Below, piece by piece: positions 21,798 to 35,400 of a DNA stretch of 64,000 nt. Origin of the DNA: Sporodiniella umbellata. Its lineage: Eukaryota; Mucoromycota; Mucoromycetes; Mucorales; Rhizopodaceae. Position 1 is the first letter of the stretch. Every line of letters begins with the position of its first letter. The notes beneath the pieces were generated by a model. It had not been told where the DNA came from, ran no database searches, and worked only from the letters and a program-made list of their open reading frames with translations. Made by a program: the position numbers and the translations under genes. The stretch spans positions 32,758-96,757 of the forward strand of contig JAIXMR010000105.1 of NCBI GenBank assembly GCA_025677835.1. The letters run 5' to 3'.

Positions 21798-24700
21798 ACC
21801 GGCTCAAGATGTATAAATAAAAAAGAATGCGTTCGACGCTTTGATGATAGAAAAAATATATGCAAATGAAAAGAAAACTATTGAAAGGGCTATTATATAT
21901 AAATCTTGTATTCAGGAGATAAACTTTTTTTAATTCAACAGTTGTTGCCATTAATTACAAAAGGAGAGAAAACCGCAAGGACTCTGATAGCTTTTTGAGT
22001 ATCAGTGTTGATTATTAGCAATACTACCTTTTATAGATTACAGTCAGTTAACCTGCATTGTATACTTTTTTGCTACTTACAATTGCGGCTTGTTTTCAAA
22101 CAAATAAAGAAACTAAGCTTTTATTGGTTTTGAAATTGAACGATAATCAGAACGAGTCTTTTAATGAATAGATTCTATTTCTTTTATACTCTATATGCAT
22201 ACTCCCCATTGGAAAATAATTACCAAAGTATATTTTATCAAAGGCATATTAAAGAGGAGAAGAATGGAGGGGAGGAGTGGGGGCACTCTAGATCTTCTAT
22301 ATATATAAACTTGGTACCTTTTTTCGTTTCTAGGTAGTTCGGATGTAGCCAAGTAACTTCCCCTTTTTCCCAATTACATCCGTTTATGGGTTGCCACGGT
22401 GACAGTGGCAGGACAAAGCGGAGATTGTAATTTAGCCGAGTTGGGTTTACAAAAGTTACGATAGGTCAAAAGACCCATATAATTATAATTGCCACTATTT
22501 TGATGTTTCTTGGTTAAGAATCTTGTATTAGAAAAACAGGATAAAATAGTAATAAAACGATTGGGGAACCAACAGTCTTTTTTTTTCATTAAAAAAAAGA
22601 AACAATAGGGGAAGAAAAGGAGAATAAGGGATCCGAGTACATGTCCTTTACTTTGCTAGATCGGTCATAGCATTTCTTGACATAAAAAGTTTTATAGACC
22701 CTTTTCCTGTCACTTATTCTCGGTACCCCCGCCCACAAAAACAATTGCCTTGGATTGAGAACTTTGATAATTAACGTAATTTTGCGTGCTCAATTATCAT
22801 CCAAGTCTTTTTTTTTTCTATTAAAGGTTGTGTTTATGCAATGTATTCTCCTCTTTTTTATGATTCATATTTAATGAATGGAACACCTTTTTGTTTTCAA
22901 AAACAAACAAAATGGCACCATCTCTATCTCCTCTGTGTTTTCACAGGTTGTATCTGTGTTAAACGGTCGAATTTTGCGTTTCCCCTCCCTCGAAAAGGAG
23001 CCGTTCGTTACTACAAACAGAATGGATCAAATGGTCACCAAATAAGGGAAAAAAATTTATAGAAAGCGCGGGAAAACTTCATAGTCACACTTCCAATGGT
23101 TTGCTTGCTCCGACCGCAACTATAAAAACCAAGGTAACCCCAGCAGTTTTTTTTCTTTTCTTATTCGATATTAACTTAATCAAATATGATTAAAGGACGC
23201 TAAAGAAAAAAGATCTCTTTTTTCTTTGTCTTTGAAAGTATAAGATCGAACTCACAAGATGGTCGTATCTATTTAGCGTGCAGCTAATCTATCTGCCGCC
23301 GAAATCGTAGACTTATCCACATTCTGTCTATTTAAATTACATAACTAAATGAAAAACCAAAAAAAAAAAAACCCTCGAGACGGACATTGAAATTTTTTCC
23401 TTTTTGCTTTTTTCGTTCTGCGTTTAAAAAAAGAATGTGGACAAAGTCACTGTAGTATAGCTAAGCACTTGTTTGCCACAAGTGTTCAAACGGCTGACAA
23501 TCCAAAAAAAAAGGAGGAGCGTTTCAAACAACTCTAAGTTCAGACTCTACTTCCACTCTATTCTTGTTTGCAGTCTCTAACGAGATAAAAGCATTTTTTG
23601 AAATGAAGTTTGGCAGATAAAGCAGACATTGATAACGCAAAAGCCTCGAGTTAAAATTGAATAACCCAAATTACGGTTCATGTCACGGTAAGGGGGACTA
23701 CAGACAAACAATAGCAATATATGCAATTGAGCTGCCCAGCCTGGATTAGTCTTGGGTAGAGAATGCAAGTTTCTTGCAAAAAAAGGTTTTATTGTTTATT
23801 TAATTTACCTCAAAATCGTTTATAGCTAAAGTTTTTCATTTCAGCAGTAAAGAGTTGTGCTTAAATGTGTTTTCAAAAAAAAAAAAGCAAATCAATGTAA
23901 CCTAACAAAAGCCATTAATAGTAGCGTTTAGGATTTTTTTATTAAAGCTTATCATTTTTTTATGCATTGGATAAGTCTTCCTCCCCCTTATGCTTTGTTC
24001 TTGCTTGAGGAGCGTATTTATTTTGGGGAGACAAAGCAATGCAAATAATCAAGATTGTAGACTCTTGAAGTATGGTTTCGATCGTTCTGTTTTTATATTT
24101 TTTTTGGGTCTATTGAACGCTAGAAAGTAGATTTTAAGCTATAAAGGTGATCGTCAAAGCGAGTATCACTGAAATAAAAAAAGATCATCTAAAGACCCTC
24201 TAGAAAATGTTTACCCCTCTTTTATTTTTAGAAATATAATAAAGACCTTAACAAGGCATATCCCTGGACTGTCATTGTAACCAAGTAAAGGCGGTTTTAC
24301 TGAAACAGTGGTATCCTGTAGTGTACATATAAAGATCTACTTTGCGGATAGTATTAAAGTTTATTTTTGCTCGCTTTTTTAAATATATTATGTAGTTTTT
24401 TTGTAAATTAGTATACTTTGATTGTATGCTATCAAAAGACAGTGCATGTGCATGATTGTATCTTTAAGCAAGTCTGTTCCAGTTGATATGGTACGCTTAC
24501 GATTCTTAACCCCATCAAAAGAGATAAAACAAAACCTGTCCAACCAAATGGTTTTATAGAACGTTTTTCTACAGTTATTGGGTATATACCGTCTCAAGAG
24601 GCAAAGTTGTTTGCTAAAAGGTTTTTTTTTTTTTAGAGTTTTATAACGGAATGTTGCATAAAGTGCTTTTTGTCTGTTTTGTGTGAGAAATATATTGTGG

Positions 24701-25024
24701 GAGGTCTTGTCTAAAAAAAAAGCAAAGACCGCAAATGTAACCTACTTTCCCCAAAAAAAAGGAACCCTGAAATTTAAGCTTATTGCGAGTGAAGTCATGG
24801 ATATATCAAAACACACAATGATCAAATCAAAAAGAGAAAAAACAAGAAAAGCGTCATCGTCTTACTACTGGTATACGAATGTGTAACCCGTATGAGCTGT
24901 TTACAACAAGTGATGCATGTTTTTATTTTTTACTTTTTTATTTTTTTTTAATACATACTTTTTCAGTTATTCTTATTTTATCTGAATTATTTTTAGATGC
25001 GTAGTGAATCACGCAAAAAAGCAA
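21741..25024. other. 3.3-kb intergenic region, no supported gene
   Basis: Contains the (AG)n tract, several A/T homopolymers and CCCCTCCCTC-like pyrimidine-rich pieces. Open frames are all under 75 residues and show no family pattern or splice-compatible partners. The promoters of the 3D-domain gene (minus) and the zinc-finger gene (plus) should lie at its two ends. A diverged transposon relic cannot be ruled out without a database search. Confidence 0.45.
21764..21793. repeat. (AG)n microsatellite
   Basis: A 30-bp uninterrupted AG run just upstream of the ATG of the 3D-domain gene (CT-rich on the coding strand). It may be part of the 5' leader. A (TA)n run also lies in the intron of that gene near 21446-21470. 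Confidence 0.9.
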
Positions 25025-26202
25025 ATGAACAATACAGTAGAATATCGGCCTGAAGGATCTAAAAAATACTCAAGCACAACCAATGCTGTATCCACTGACA
25101 TGCTCCTTTTACAGACTAATGCATCACCTTTTCCCCTAAAATCACTTGGAGAAAATAGCAATTCCAACAATGAAGGTTTCTCGTCCATGTCACCTGCTTT
25201 TATATTCGATCAACAACTGTATGGTAACAATTTAGAAGAAAACGCTCAAGATAAAGTTGTAGCTTCCAATGCAAACAATTTTGATCCAAGCCTGTCAGTG
25301 CAAAATGTACCAAGCAATCAACTGGACGGTTTTCTCTTGAACCAACTTACTCAAAACGATATGGACATCCTTCTCTCACTTTCTATTGTACCTGAGACTG
25401 AGAACACCAACGTATTGCAGACATCTACTTTTTACCAGTCTAACAGGAACACAGCCGAAAATGGGTCTATAAGCAACGAGCTTTTCAATCATAAAAGTTT
25501 GTTCGAACCACAAGATGATGGTGCTTATTTTGATCAAGACTTCTTGGAAAACGCATCCAAACTATTAATAGAAAGCCCACCAGACCCGACACACCGTCTG
25601 CTTCCAGAAGCTAACCAGGGGGAATACCGGGTATGTTTATGGACTAATTGCGGACATGTCTTTCCCGATCTACAGATGTTGATTACCCATCTGAGCGAAG
25701 TTCATATGGGAAAAGGAAAGGCAACCTATCGATGTGAATGGGAAGGATGTCCTAGAATTATGAACCCATTCACTAAACGTCACAAGATGTATGCACATCT
25801 TCGGATACATACTGGAGAACGTCCTTTTATATGTCCACACCCAGGTAAATATAAATCTATATATAAAAGGATTGAGTTTTCGAGATGGACCATTTAAAAA
25901 AAAAATGCTTAGGATGTCAAAAACAATTCACTCGACCTGATTCTTTAACGAATCATATCAAAACACATTCAAAGATCAAAACGTTTGTTTGTTCATGGGA
26001 GGGGTGTGATAAGGCTTATTTTTATTCAAGATCTTTAAAAAAGCACGAAGGAACGCATATCTCACCAAAGTCAGAGAAATCAGAATACCAAGCATCTTCT
26101 ACTAAGCCAAACACCATACCCGAAGTTATCCATCCATTATTTGTACCTGTATACCAAAATATTGTAGAGTTTACAAATGGTCATTACAACTATCTTGCAT
26201 GA
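25025..26202 (+). CDS. C2H2 zinc-finger transcription factor
   Basis: Two exons, 25025-25844 and 25913-26202, give 369 residues. The frame is open upstream of the chosen ATG and preceded by TTTTTAG at 24991-24996, so an extra 5' exon is possible. Residues 1-200 are polar and low-complexity (N, S, Q rich), typical of an activation region. Four zinc fingers follow: CLWTNCGHVF with HLSEVH, CEWEGCPRIM with HLRIH, CPHPGCQKQF with HIKTH, and CSWEGCDKAYF with HEGTH. The third finger is completed exactly across the intron (CPHPG joined to CQKQF). The C-x4-C and W-x-x-C spacing is of the GLI/ZIC/Zap1-like kind. It is a nuclear DNA-binding regulator; the target is unknown. Confidence 0.85.
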
Positions 26203-26452
26203 AAAAGACATGCTACTTTTTGTTGTTGTTGTCGTTTTTATGTTCAAAACAAGGAAGCAAAAGTATATATAAAAGTACCAAGGGGGCATACGTAGACTAG
26301 AAGTACAGTGTATATGATTTTGCTTTGAATATTAGCTGCCTAGACGGTATATGATAAAACTTGGCTGTTTCAAATTGTAATACGTATACTGTATATGTAT
26401 TGTTTTGTTTTTTTTCTTCCAAAAAAAAAAAAAATCAATAAAAGGTTTATTA

Positions 26453-29400
26453 TTATCGGTCTGTTTGTGATTCCAATAGATCCCACACTACTTGAACCAA
26501 CCGATCTAAATGTAAAGTGATATTTTCATGCACTAGTCCTGGAATTCTCTCTCTCTTTAAGCCAAGCCATTCTACAGGAGGTGTTGCATCTCCCATCACC
26601 TGCAGCTGGGGCTGAAAGTTGACAGCTTCTAGAGCTTGATATTGGTATTTTTCAACGTTTTCAAACTCGACTACTAGCCCGCCTTCTTCTTGGGGCACGC
26701 TGATCTCAAGAACCACCTGAGGCTCCTTATCAGGTTCTTCAGAAACTTCACTATTTTTTTTTCCTGGTGAATGACCAATCAAAGACGACTTTCGACTGCT
26801 ATTTGAGTCTTCATCCAGCGGACTAGAGACACTCAGGGGTGTGCTTGGGTCTCCAAAGAGCTGTAGTTTTTCAGGCGTTGTGTCGAGTACGCGTGAGATT
26901 TGTAGATTAAACATGTTGATCATTTCTTGGAGTTGCTTGATCAGCCCCAGATTTAACGATACACTTACTCGACCGGCAAACTCAGAATCGAATTTATGTT
27001 TAATGTCTGACTCCAGCTGCGTAGAAGCCATGTTGATTTGCGTCCCAGGTATACCAAATATTTTGGTGCCACCAAAGTTTTTGGGTGTGGCAGTACCTGA
27101 TGAAACAGTAGGATTATTGTAGCGTGACATCAGCTCCAACCCAGGTACATTCTTGGCTAATGCTGCACCATCCAATGTGATGATCAAAGTACGGACAATA
27201 CCTTCTCTTGTTGGCGGTTGTTCCTCTAAGTGAATCTTGAATTGTTTGGCTCTTATATCCACATTATCTGTATCTTGAAACTGGCTAGGGTATATTACCA
27301 CTTCCAAAGCATGGATGTGTAAATCTACTTGACTACGTACACTGGCATTTCGATAGCTTTCTTGCTTTGACCCTGTGGTTTTCTTTTGGATAAAACTCGA
27401 GTCGATTGGGCTGTTTTCATAAGAAATACCCGCTTCTAGCTTTTTTTTTTCAAGTAACTCATTAAATTTTTGCATCATCGTGAGTATCACCGGTACTGTC
27501 TTAATGGAAAGTCGGGCTATCAGCGTTTCCATCAAAATTGACATTTGAAGATCATCTTTTCCATCTCTGTTTTCAAGTTCAGCTGTGAGTTCAATTGACT
27601 GCTGTACACAGTCCAGTAGGTTCTGATACTCGTATTCAAATGTAGCTTGGAACCCTCCTGAGCGAATATAAGCGGCCGACTTTTTAGTGGGGTTTGTGTT
27701 GGTTTGATCGATGCGAGCTTTAATCAAAATAGGCTTAATCAGACCAGAGCCTGTTAACCTTCCTTCAGCAATGATCTGAACATCACCTAAAGAAAATCCA
27801 AAACCTTTTGACCGAAAAGGTATATGGTGGGCTTGAAGTAATAGGTCTTGAGGTAAAAATGTGATTTTACCAATAGCCTGGCCAAGGTCCACACTAAGCT
27901 CCAGTTTTTTGAGACGCAATGCAATATGCTTTGAAAAAGGAACATGGGTAGACTCTATAGTGGGTTCTATATCTGTTTTGGAATGGTTTAGGGAAAGTAA
28001 AGAAATGCTCTTTGGTAGTGGTGAGATGATGTCCCCGTCTTCTGACAAATGGGGCTGCACTATCCAACAGTTATAAAGTACTAACAAATCCTGTAGATGT
28101 CTCATATTCAAATCTCCTGTTATTTCTGGTAGGTCAAACGATATGGATATATCATCGCTTGTGTTGCCCTCTTTACGTTGAGAAGTTAAAGAAGCATTAA
28201 ACGCAGCGCAGTCAATCTTAGCATCAAAACAAGCCTCGGGTGAAAAGTGATGTTTTATCATCGTGGTGATTGTTCTGAGAGACCCAATACAGCTGATAGT
28301 TCTAGACGTTGTATCTTTCGAAAAGGTATTTATCAAAAATTCGCTCTCTTCCCATCCTAAAGAGCAAACCACTTTTGAGGTGGGCTGACAGCTTAAGTCT
28401 AGGTGTGTCTTGGAAAGACGTAGTAAAAGCGAGGCATTAAGGTTGGAGTCGATTTCTGCCTGTGTACCCATATCGGCCTTTCTTTCGCTTGACTGCTGAA
28501 TACCAAATTTCAGGCCTTCAGACACTTCGCATAAAAACAAAACGAGGGCAGGATGAAGCGTATTGGCGCTCTCGCAAATAAGGACGTCAGCATGAAGACG
28601 CTTGGGTAGATTTGCAATTGAGGCATGGGCCCCTAAAGGTACTTGTGAGGTGATTCTTGTCATAAGTCCAGGGATGTATAGAGTGGCCATGTTTCCGTCG
28701 ATAATCTTGGGGTCAAATCCGGCACGGATTCTAAGACTTTTGTTTCTAGTACTTGTCTTGTGTGTTTCCCAAGAGTTACTTTTTGGATACATACGAATAG
28801 TGCCGGTTTTACATTCAAGTTTGCACTCGATGTTCAGCTGCACAGCTTCAGTTTGTAATACTGGGTCCGTATCTTCAGATAAAGAAGGTTGTAGCGCCTT
28901 CATTTTAAAGTTTGTTTTTTCGGCAAATGAATCCACTCGATCTTTACTCTTCATATAAATAACTCCTAAAGTATTGATGTAGTCTGCTATAGTGCCATCA
29001 ACATCGGCATCAAATCCGCCTACTTGGGCATTAGCTGCAATTTCTTGTATGTTATCTATATTAGAAGCAGAGACTTGGCAGTATATTAAGGGAAGAGTGA
29101 TGTGATTCATATGTTGATGGTTCTCGGCAAGAAAGTGCTCAGATTTGCTTTGATCAAATTGTTTTACAAACTGTAAAGCTGTATTTTCAAGCTGGAGTGT
29201 ACCCTTGTCTACACTTTTTGTACAAAAGTCAATGGATGCAACAGAAAGGAGTAAGGCATCTACATCTTTACAGGTGCTTGGTAGCGGTATATCCGACTGC
29301 TCGTCTAAAGGAATAGCTACCCCTAAGCGGCGCACCTGTAGACTAATAATCTTCCCCTCTAGTATAGAGTGCGTTTCCTCTTGGAAAGTTTTTGGCCATT

Positions 29401-32400
29401 CATTTTTCGCAGAAATAGTTTGAACTAGTCGCTTTGTACTTTCAGAAAGCCTGTCAAGCTCAGCTTTCTTTTTCATTTTTTTTTTGGATAGCTCCTGGTC
29501 GTAATAAATATACATCTCAGCAAGTTTTCCTAAAGCAATTGGTTGCATTACTGTTTGTATAGATACAAACTCAACAAATAGTGTGTCCATCTCTTTGTCT
29601 TTGCCATGAAAGTGGCTGACTTTATCGCAATTCTCCTCCTGACATTTTGGTGGATAGTTTTGAACGCTGAAATTAACTAATATATAAGCTAAACAGTTGC
29701 GACGATAAACAGCATATTGCTCGGTCTCAGGATTTAAGTTGTTTGCACTGTGATCAACTGAAAGTGAGAAGTTTTCTGCCTCAACTTTCCAAGTTAGCTG
29801 ATCACTATTAGCAATCTCATTATTAGATACTGATGCTTCCAAAAGATTTGAATGAAAGATACCAATGGCTGAAGGACTTGTAGCTGATATACGTAATCCG
29901 TCAAGGGAAATGTTGACACCATACTTGAAAACGCTCTGCTGAGAAATACTAGATGGTTTTGTCTCAGATTCAGTTGCGGCAGAATTGACTTCAGAGTTTT
30001 GCTTGCTTTTGGTGTAAGACAGTACTTCTAAAAGCTCGCTAACTTCATTTCCCACTAAGGACTGTGCCGTCAGTAATGAATCAATTAAACTGGCATCAAG
30101 AGACATTGATATCAAATCAATAGAAATTATAGATCGTAAGCGAAGCTGATTTATACCATCAATAAATTCGCTGTGAAGGGAGCCTTGACTTCTGATTCCA
30201 GGTATACTAAACATGCTTGTCGTGGCTTCTTCTGAATGCGTTGATGAGGCTTGCTTAGTACGTTTTGTGATAAGATGAATCACCTGCTTAGATAGCTGGA
30301 AAGCATACATGCGAGTTGGCGCTGATTTTTGTTGTGTTTCATTAACCATCACAAAAAAGTCCAAGATACTGTATTCGGCACTCAATGAAGGTAATAGGTC
30401 TGCTTGAATCATAAACTCGTTTAAGAAAAATTGAAGCTTAATATCCGGCATTTTTAAAGGCGCAACCATTGGTGCTGCTCTGTGCTTGCTTTGAGGGTTA
30501 GGGGTATGGAAAAAGGCTTCCTTCCGTTTCTCTTCCCACTCTTTGAGTAAATTCTGTAGCATAAAATGATATCTTCGTCCTTGTTCTGTTTGCCAGGACT
30601 CAACAAAGCCATATAAACGCAATAAACTTTGGGGAACATGAATGTGAAACTTGCGAATATTTGAAAAAACATTGAGCACGTTTTTCGTGTTATCACCTTT
30701 TCCTTGTTTTTTTGATATCTTTGGAATTTGTGAGATATTTGCATTGACATTTACACCAGAAAGAGTAATGGCAAGAAGTGTGCTGTAAGACGGATCAAGA
30801 TTACTCCACTTGTGCTCTTCTTTAAACTTTACGTCGATATTACTAATACCTCCGGTAGCCTCGAGAACAAGTCTTGGACCAAAGTGAGCTGCTCTTCGTG
30901 AAGCACGGTTAGAACTACGCTTTCCAGACCCAGTATCGGAATCCCTGTCAAGATGGGGTATCAGCTGCAAAGGCGACAGTTTTGGATTGGAAAACATGAT
31001 TGATCCTTGAACCCCTGATATGATTGTATCCATTTTCAGTTCCTGAGCATGGGCTGTCAACTTAATGTTTCCCACATTGCACAGAACTTGGGCAAGGACA
31101 TCCACTTTACCGAGAAATGCATCGAAATCAAAGATATGAGAATGTTCTTCAAATGTTATCTGGCTGCTTTTAGGCGAGGGAAGCTCAAGGGAAAATCTCT
31201 GTATCTCTTCATTTGCATTTTTAGAGGACAGATGGCGTAACTTTGCAGTAAAAACACGCTGTACCATGAGCATATGGCGCGCAAACGCCAATATAATAGG
31301 GTTTGTAGATATATTCACTTCTCCTATTTCAAACTTAGCAACAGCGTCCAAATACCCATCCAAAACAGTGGTTAAGTGACCGCGGTCCTCTACATGATTA
31401 TTATGGCTATTGGAGGCTAAAGATATAGGGGAAGTTTTGTAAATACACTCTAAAAGAAATTCTACAGGCTCTATACTGATGTTGTTTTCTTCTCTCCCTT
31501 TTTCTTCGAGCTCTTCTTCATAAATTGAGAACGTGAATTTCTCTAACCGGAACTTTGCAAAGTTACAAGAAGACAGCAAAAAGCTAACTACGTCGTTTGT
31601 CATATTCGATCTTTCCTCGGTCTCAGACAGTTTTTTCTGTTTGAAAGGTTGGGTAAACAGTCTACAGCGTTTGATTTCCTCAGTTCCTATTTCCCATCCA
31701 CGCCAGGTAGATAACGAACGCACGACATCATTAAACATAGTATCAGAATTAACAAATTGCGGAACATCGCTAGAAGTAAGTTGTCGCTGAAGTTTCTCTC
31801 TAGTAACCATCGGCATTGATCGAAGACAGTGTCGCATACGGGCAAGCAGCTTCCACCCAACATCTGTTCTAAAATTGTGGGAACCTAACCTCAACATGGT
31901 TGTGGGTGTCGTCAAAAAAAGCGGGTCGCCAGATACCGCTGGACTAATAGAGAAGTTGGCAAGCTCATTAATAAAAACTTGAAGCTGCCTAGAGCGTTGT
32001 TCCTGAAACATCTGAAGAATACTTTTGAAATCGTCAACAAAAACAAGCCACGAATAAACAGCACCAACCAAAACTTCTACAGACTCTGTTATTATGACTG
32101 TATCAAGACCGGATATAGCCATTTCTGCATAGTTTGGAGTTCTCGCTCCCAGCCATTTGAAATCAAACCCTTTCAATGCAAGATCTAACATGACCAATTC
32201 ATTTACAAGCGCCCTTTGGTCGTGGTTTTCGTAAAGCTTACGATTCCGCAAACTCTCATAAGGTATACCAAAAGCAATAGTTTGGTGATCGTGTTGTTTG
32301 GATACATACTGAACAGTAATACCCACGTCACCCATATGCAGATGTATCCTAGATTCTTGAAGCACGATTTTAGACTCTGCCATCTTTTTTTTTCTTTCAT

Positions 32401-35400
32401 CGAAAGCATAGTCTTCAAACTTAACACTGCCAATCATATGAAAGTCGTTGATAAAAATGTCCGCTGAGCAAAGAACAGTATCCTTGGTATTATATTGGGT
32501 TTTTACAACAGATCCTCCATGCTTATACGAAGGGAGATCATCCGGTATGGTAACGTTTTGTATGAAGTGCAAGTAAGTCTCTGGGAACACTACGGCGAAT
32601 CTTGTACAGATATATTGGTCGGTCAAATAACGCGTTAGCTGTTCAACATACTCCATCTGGAGAGAATCAAGCATGGTTTCCAGGTCCCAATCGTCTTTGG
32701 TTATTTCTTCTGCTAATTCTTGTACAACTTTCACAAGAATAGGCGTTACCAATACTGTCAAAGGCCGAGTAGCCTCAATCACTGTAGTAGCAACAACCTC
32801 TTTTTCATTCGCAGAAGATTTGTTACATTCTCCCTCATTTTTAGCTTCAAACTCTTGAGAAAAATAATCTTTCATATTACTACTTGTATCTCTATAGCAA
32901 AAGTATCTTCTATCTTCTGGTTCCTTTTTTTTTTTAAAAAAAAAAAATTTTTAGTACGAGACTTTTTTTTTCTTTTCTTTCCCTTTTACCTTTTCAGCCT
33001 CGAAACGGGATCCAGAAGGCGAAATAAAAGGATGAGAGAAAAACCCTGTGGGTCTGTGCATTTTGTATCTTCGGAGATAGTCGCTATAAGGAATAGAAGG
33101 TGGCACAACTGACGGAGCGTCTGCCTCAAACTTTTGAGAAGTTGTTAATCCACAATCCCCATTACCGTCTATCAAAAAAAAAAAAACTAAAAAACTGACA
33201 GCCGTATATATAATATATTATTACCTTCGCTTGACATTGCATCTGTCATCTCAGAGCTTACTGAATAGCCGTCGTCTGTCACTTCTGATGTAATAATATC
33301 GTATTCATCATCAGAATTTTTTGCTGTATGAAAAGAATCTCGAGAGAAATCACTTCTAACAGAGTGAATGTCAACATCTTCTGACTCAGACATAATTTCA
33401 TCCAGTTCGGTGTCTATAGGAGCAAGCGATCTTCGAGATATACTGCTCGCGTTACTGTAGCCTCGGAACCTGTTGGGATGCGTTTTAACTGTCTCTATTG
33501 AAAAAGTTGTATCGGCTGTGTTTTTATCAAATTGTGTGGTTTTATTAGTCACAGTACCTAAGAGCAAAACAAGAGATACATATAGTGTTAGGCTTTTACA
33601 TAGAAATAATAAAAAAAACCGTTTATACCAGAGGTAAATGCTCTGAAAGGAGGTGCGTATATAATCCCAACATGATGATCGTTTGTAGAGGGACCAGAAG
33701 ACTTTGAATCTAATGAAGTCAGACAAAAGAAAACCCACTTTTTCTTCTTACATTGCGAAGCATAGTCATCATCATCCTCTTCATAAAGTCTAGTACAACG
33801 TCTGGTCAAGTAGTCCTGCGATCTGATATATTTTTGTTGTTCTGCTCGCTTTATTTTCCACTCAGCTGTATGTCTTAATAAAGATATGTTGAGACTAGTA
33901 TCAATCTTGGCTATCTCGGTCCAAGAATAGTCGTTTTCAAAAACATCGTTACGCGTATATTCGGAATTAGCTAGGCATCTGGTCAAGATTGAGGGTATTT
34001 TGAGTATTATTTTTTCTGTGTATTTTTGATTGATCAAATTGTCAAATTCTAGAAGGACTCCATCGCTCAACTGAATATTTGTAGCGCTGTTTAAGCTCAT
34101 CAGACAAACATCAACCTCCTGTACGTATACTTTAGCAAAAGTAACGTCAGGTAAGCTGGCTGAACGCAATTCTGGAGGAACAGAGTTGTCTTCATCAATT
34201 AGATTATATGCAAAAGACTGTCCAAAACATGCAAGGCCTAGTAAAAACGATGGTTTGACTTCGCCAGTAATCTTTCCAATATCCAGATCGTAGTGACAGA
34301 GGTAAGTTGAAGATAACGGCAATGGACCAAATAGACGGTGTGAATAAATGTTGATACCTAAAAAAATTTAATACATGTTTTCACTATATATAGACATATA
34401 TTGTTACCATCAATAAATACGCAGTTTTTAATGTCTCGTATACGTTTAATTCTAAAATACTCTTCATCTGGCTGACTGGTGTTTATACTACGGCTAAGGG
34501 TGATTGGACTTATATTCACATAAAAATCCATGTATACATCTAGATTCCTTAGCTCAACTTGAAGCTCTTGAAATTCAACTTGAGAATACCGAGAGCACTC
34601 GTATAGGTTCTCAGGGAGTAGCATTACGCCGTCTTCCAATTCAACAATTACATATACTTCGAATGGATCCACAATAGGCTACGTATAATGCGTTATAAAT
34701 CATAGGAGAGAAATACAGATTAGTATCAGTTACTTTAGAATCAGCCTGTCTTTTTTTCTGTGCCAGCCATCTATGGTGATTCTCTCTTTGATCTCTATAC
34801 TCGTCTATTGTTGAGAAATTGTCCCAGTCTCCAAAATAATTATCTTTAAGTAAAAGGAGATATCGAATTAGCGTGCCAAATAGCTTGACTGTGACACCAT
34901 TTAGCTTGACTTTCAAATCACAGGACTCAATGTGGCGAGCGATATCTACTTCATTATATGCTTCATATGATCCATCAATACTCATTTGAACAACAACTGC
35001 TGTACGGGCATTATTCTCACTCATGAATGCATTAAGGGTATGTGATGTTTGGAGGGATAAGCCGGCACTTCCATGGTCGATATGTACGTTGAATTTAACT
35101 GCAGTCGTCTCTGGCAAAAAGTCTGTAAACGGTAGAGTAGCATCTATTTTAAGCCTTTGTGCCTGAAGCTTGAGAAACGCTAAATTAAACTTTTTTGTTA
35201 AAAAATCAAAGAATACTAAAATTTGAAGTATCTACCATTATCTTCGATTGAATTAGGGTTGTTAATTACATTGTGCTCATTTACACATAGATATATAGTT
35301 GGATGTTCTAGTAAAAATTCTAATTGATATGTGATAGGTGTAAAGTAAAGAAGGTCTGGAGGTGGGCCAGACCCCCAGTCTTTCACCAGATCTTGTAGTA

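Noticed and set aside
27861..28076. Plus-strand frames inside the csf1 region
   Set aside because: Shadows of the 6.5-kb minus-strand coding exon.
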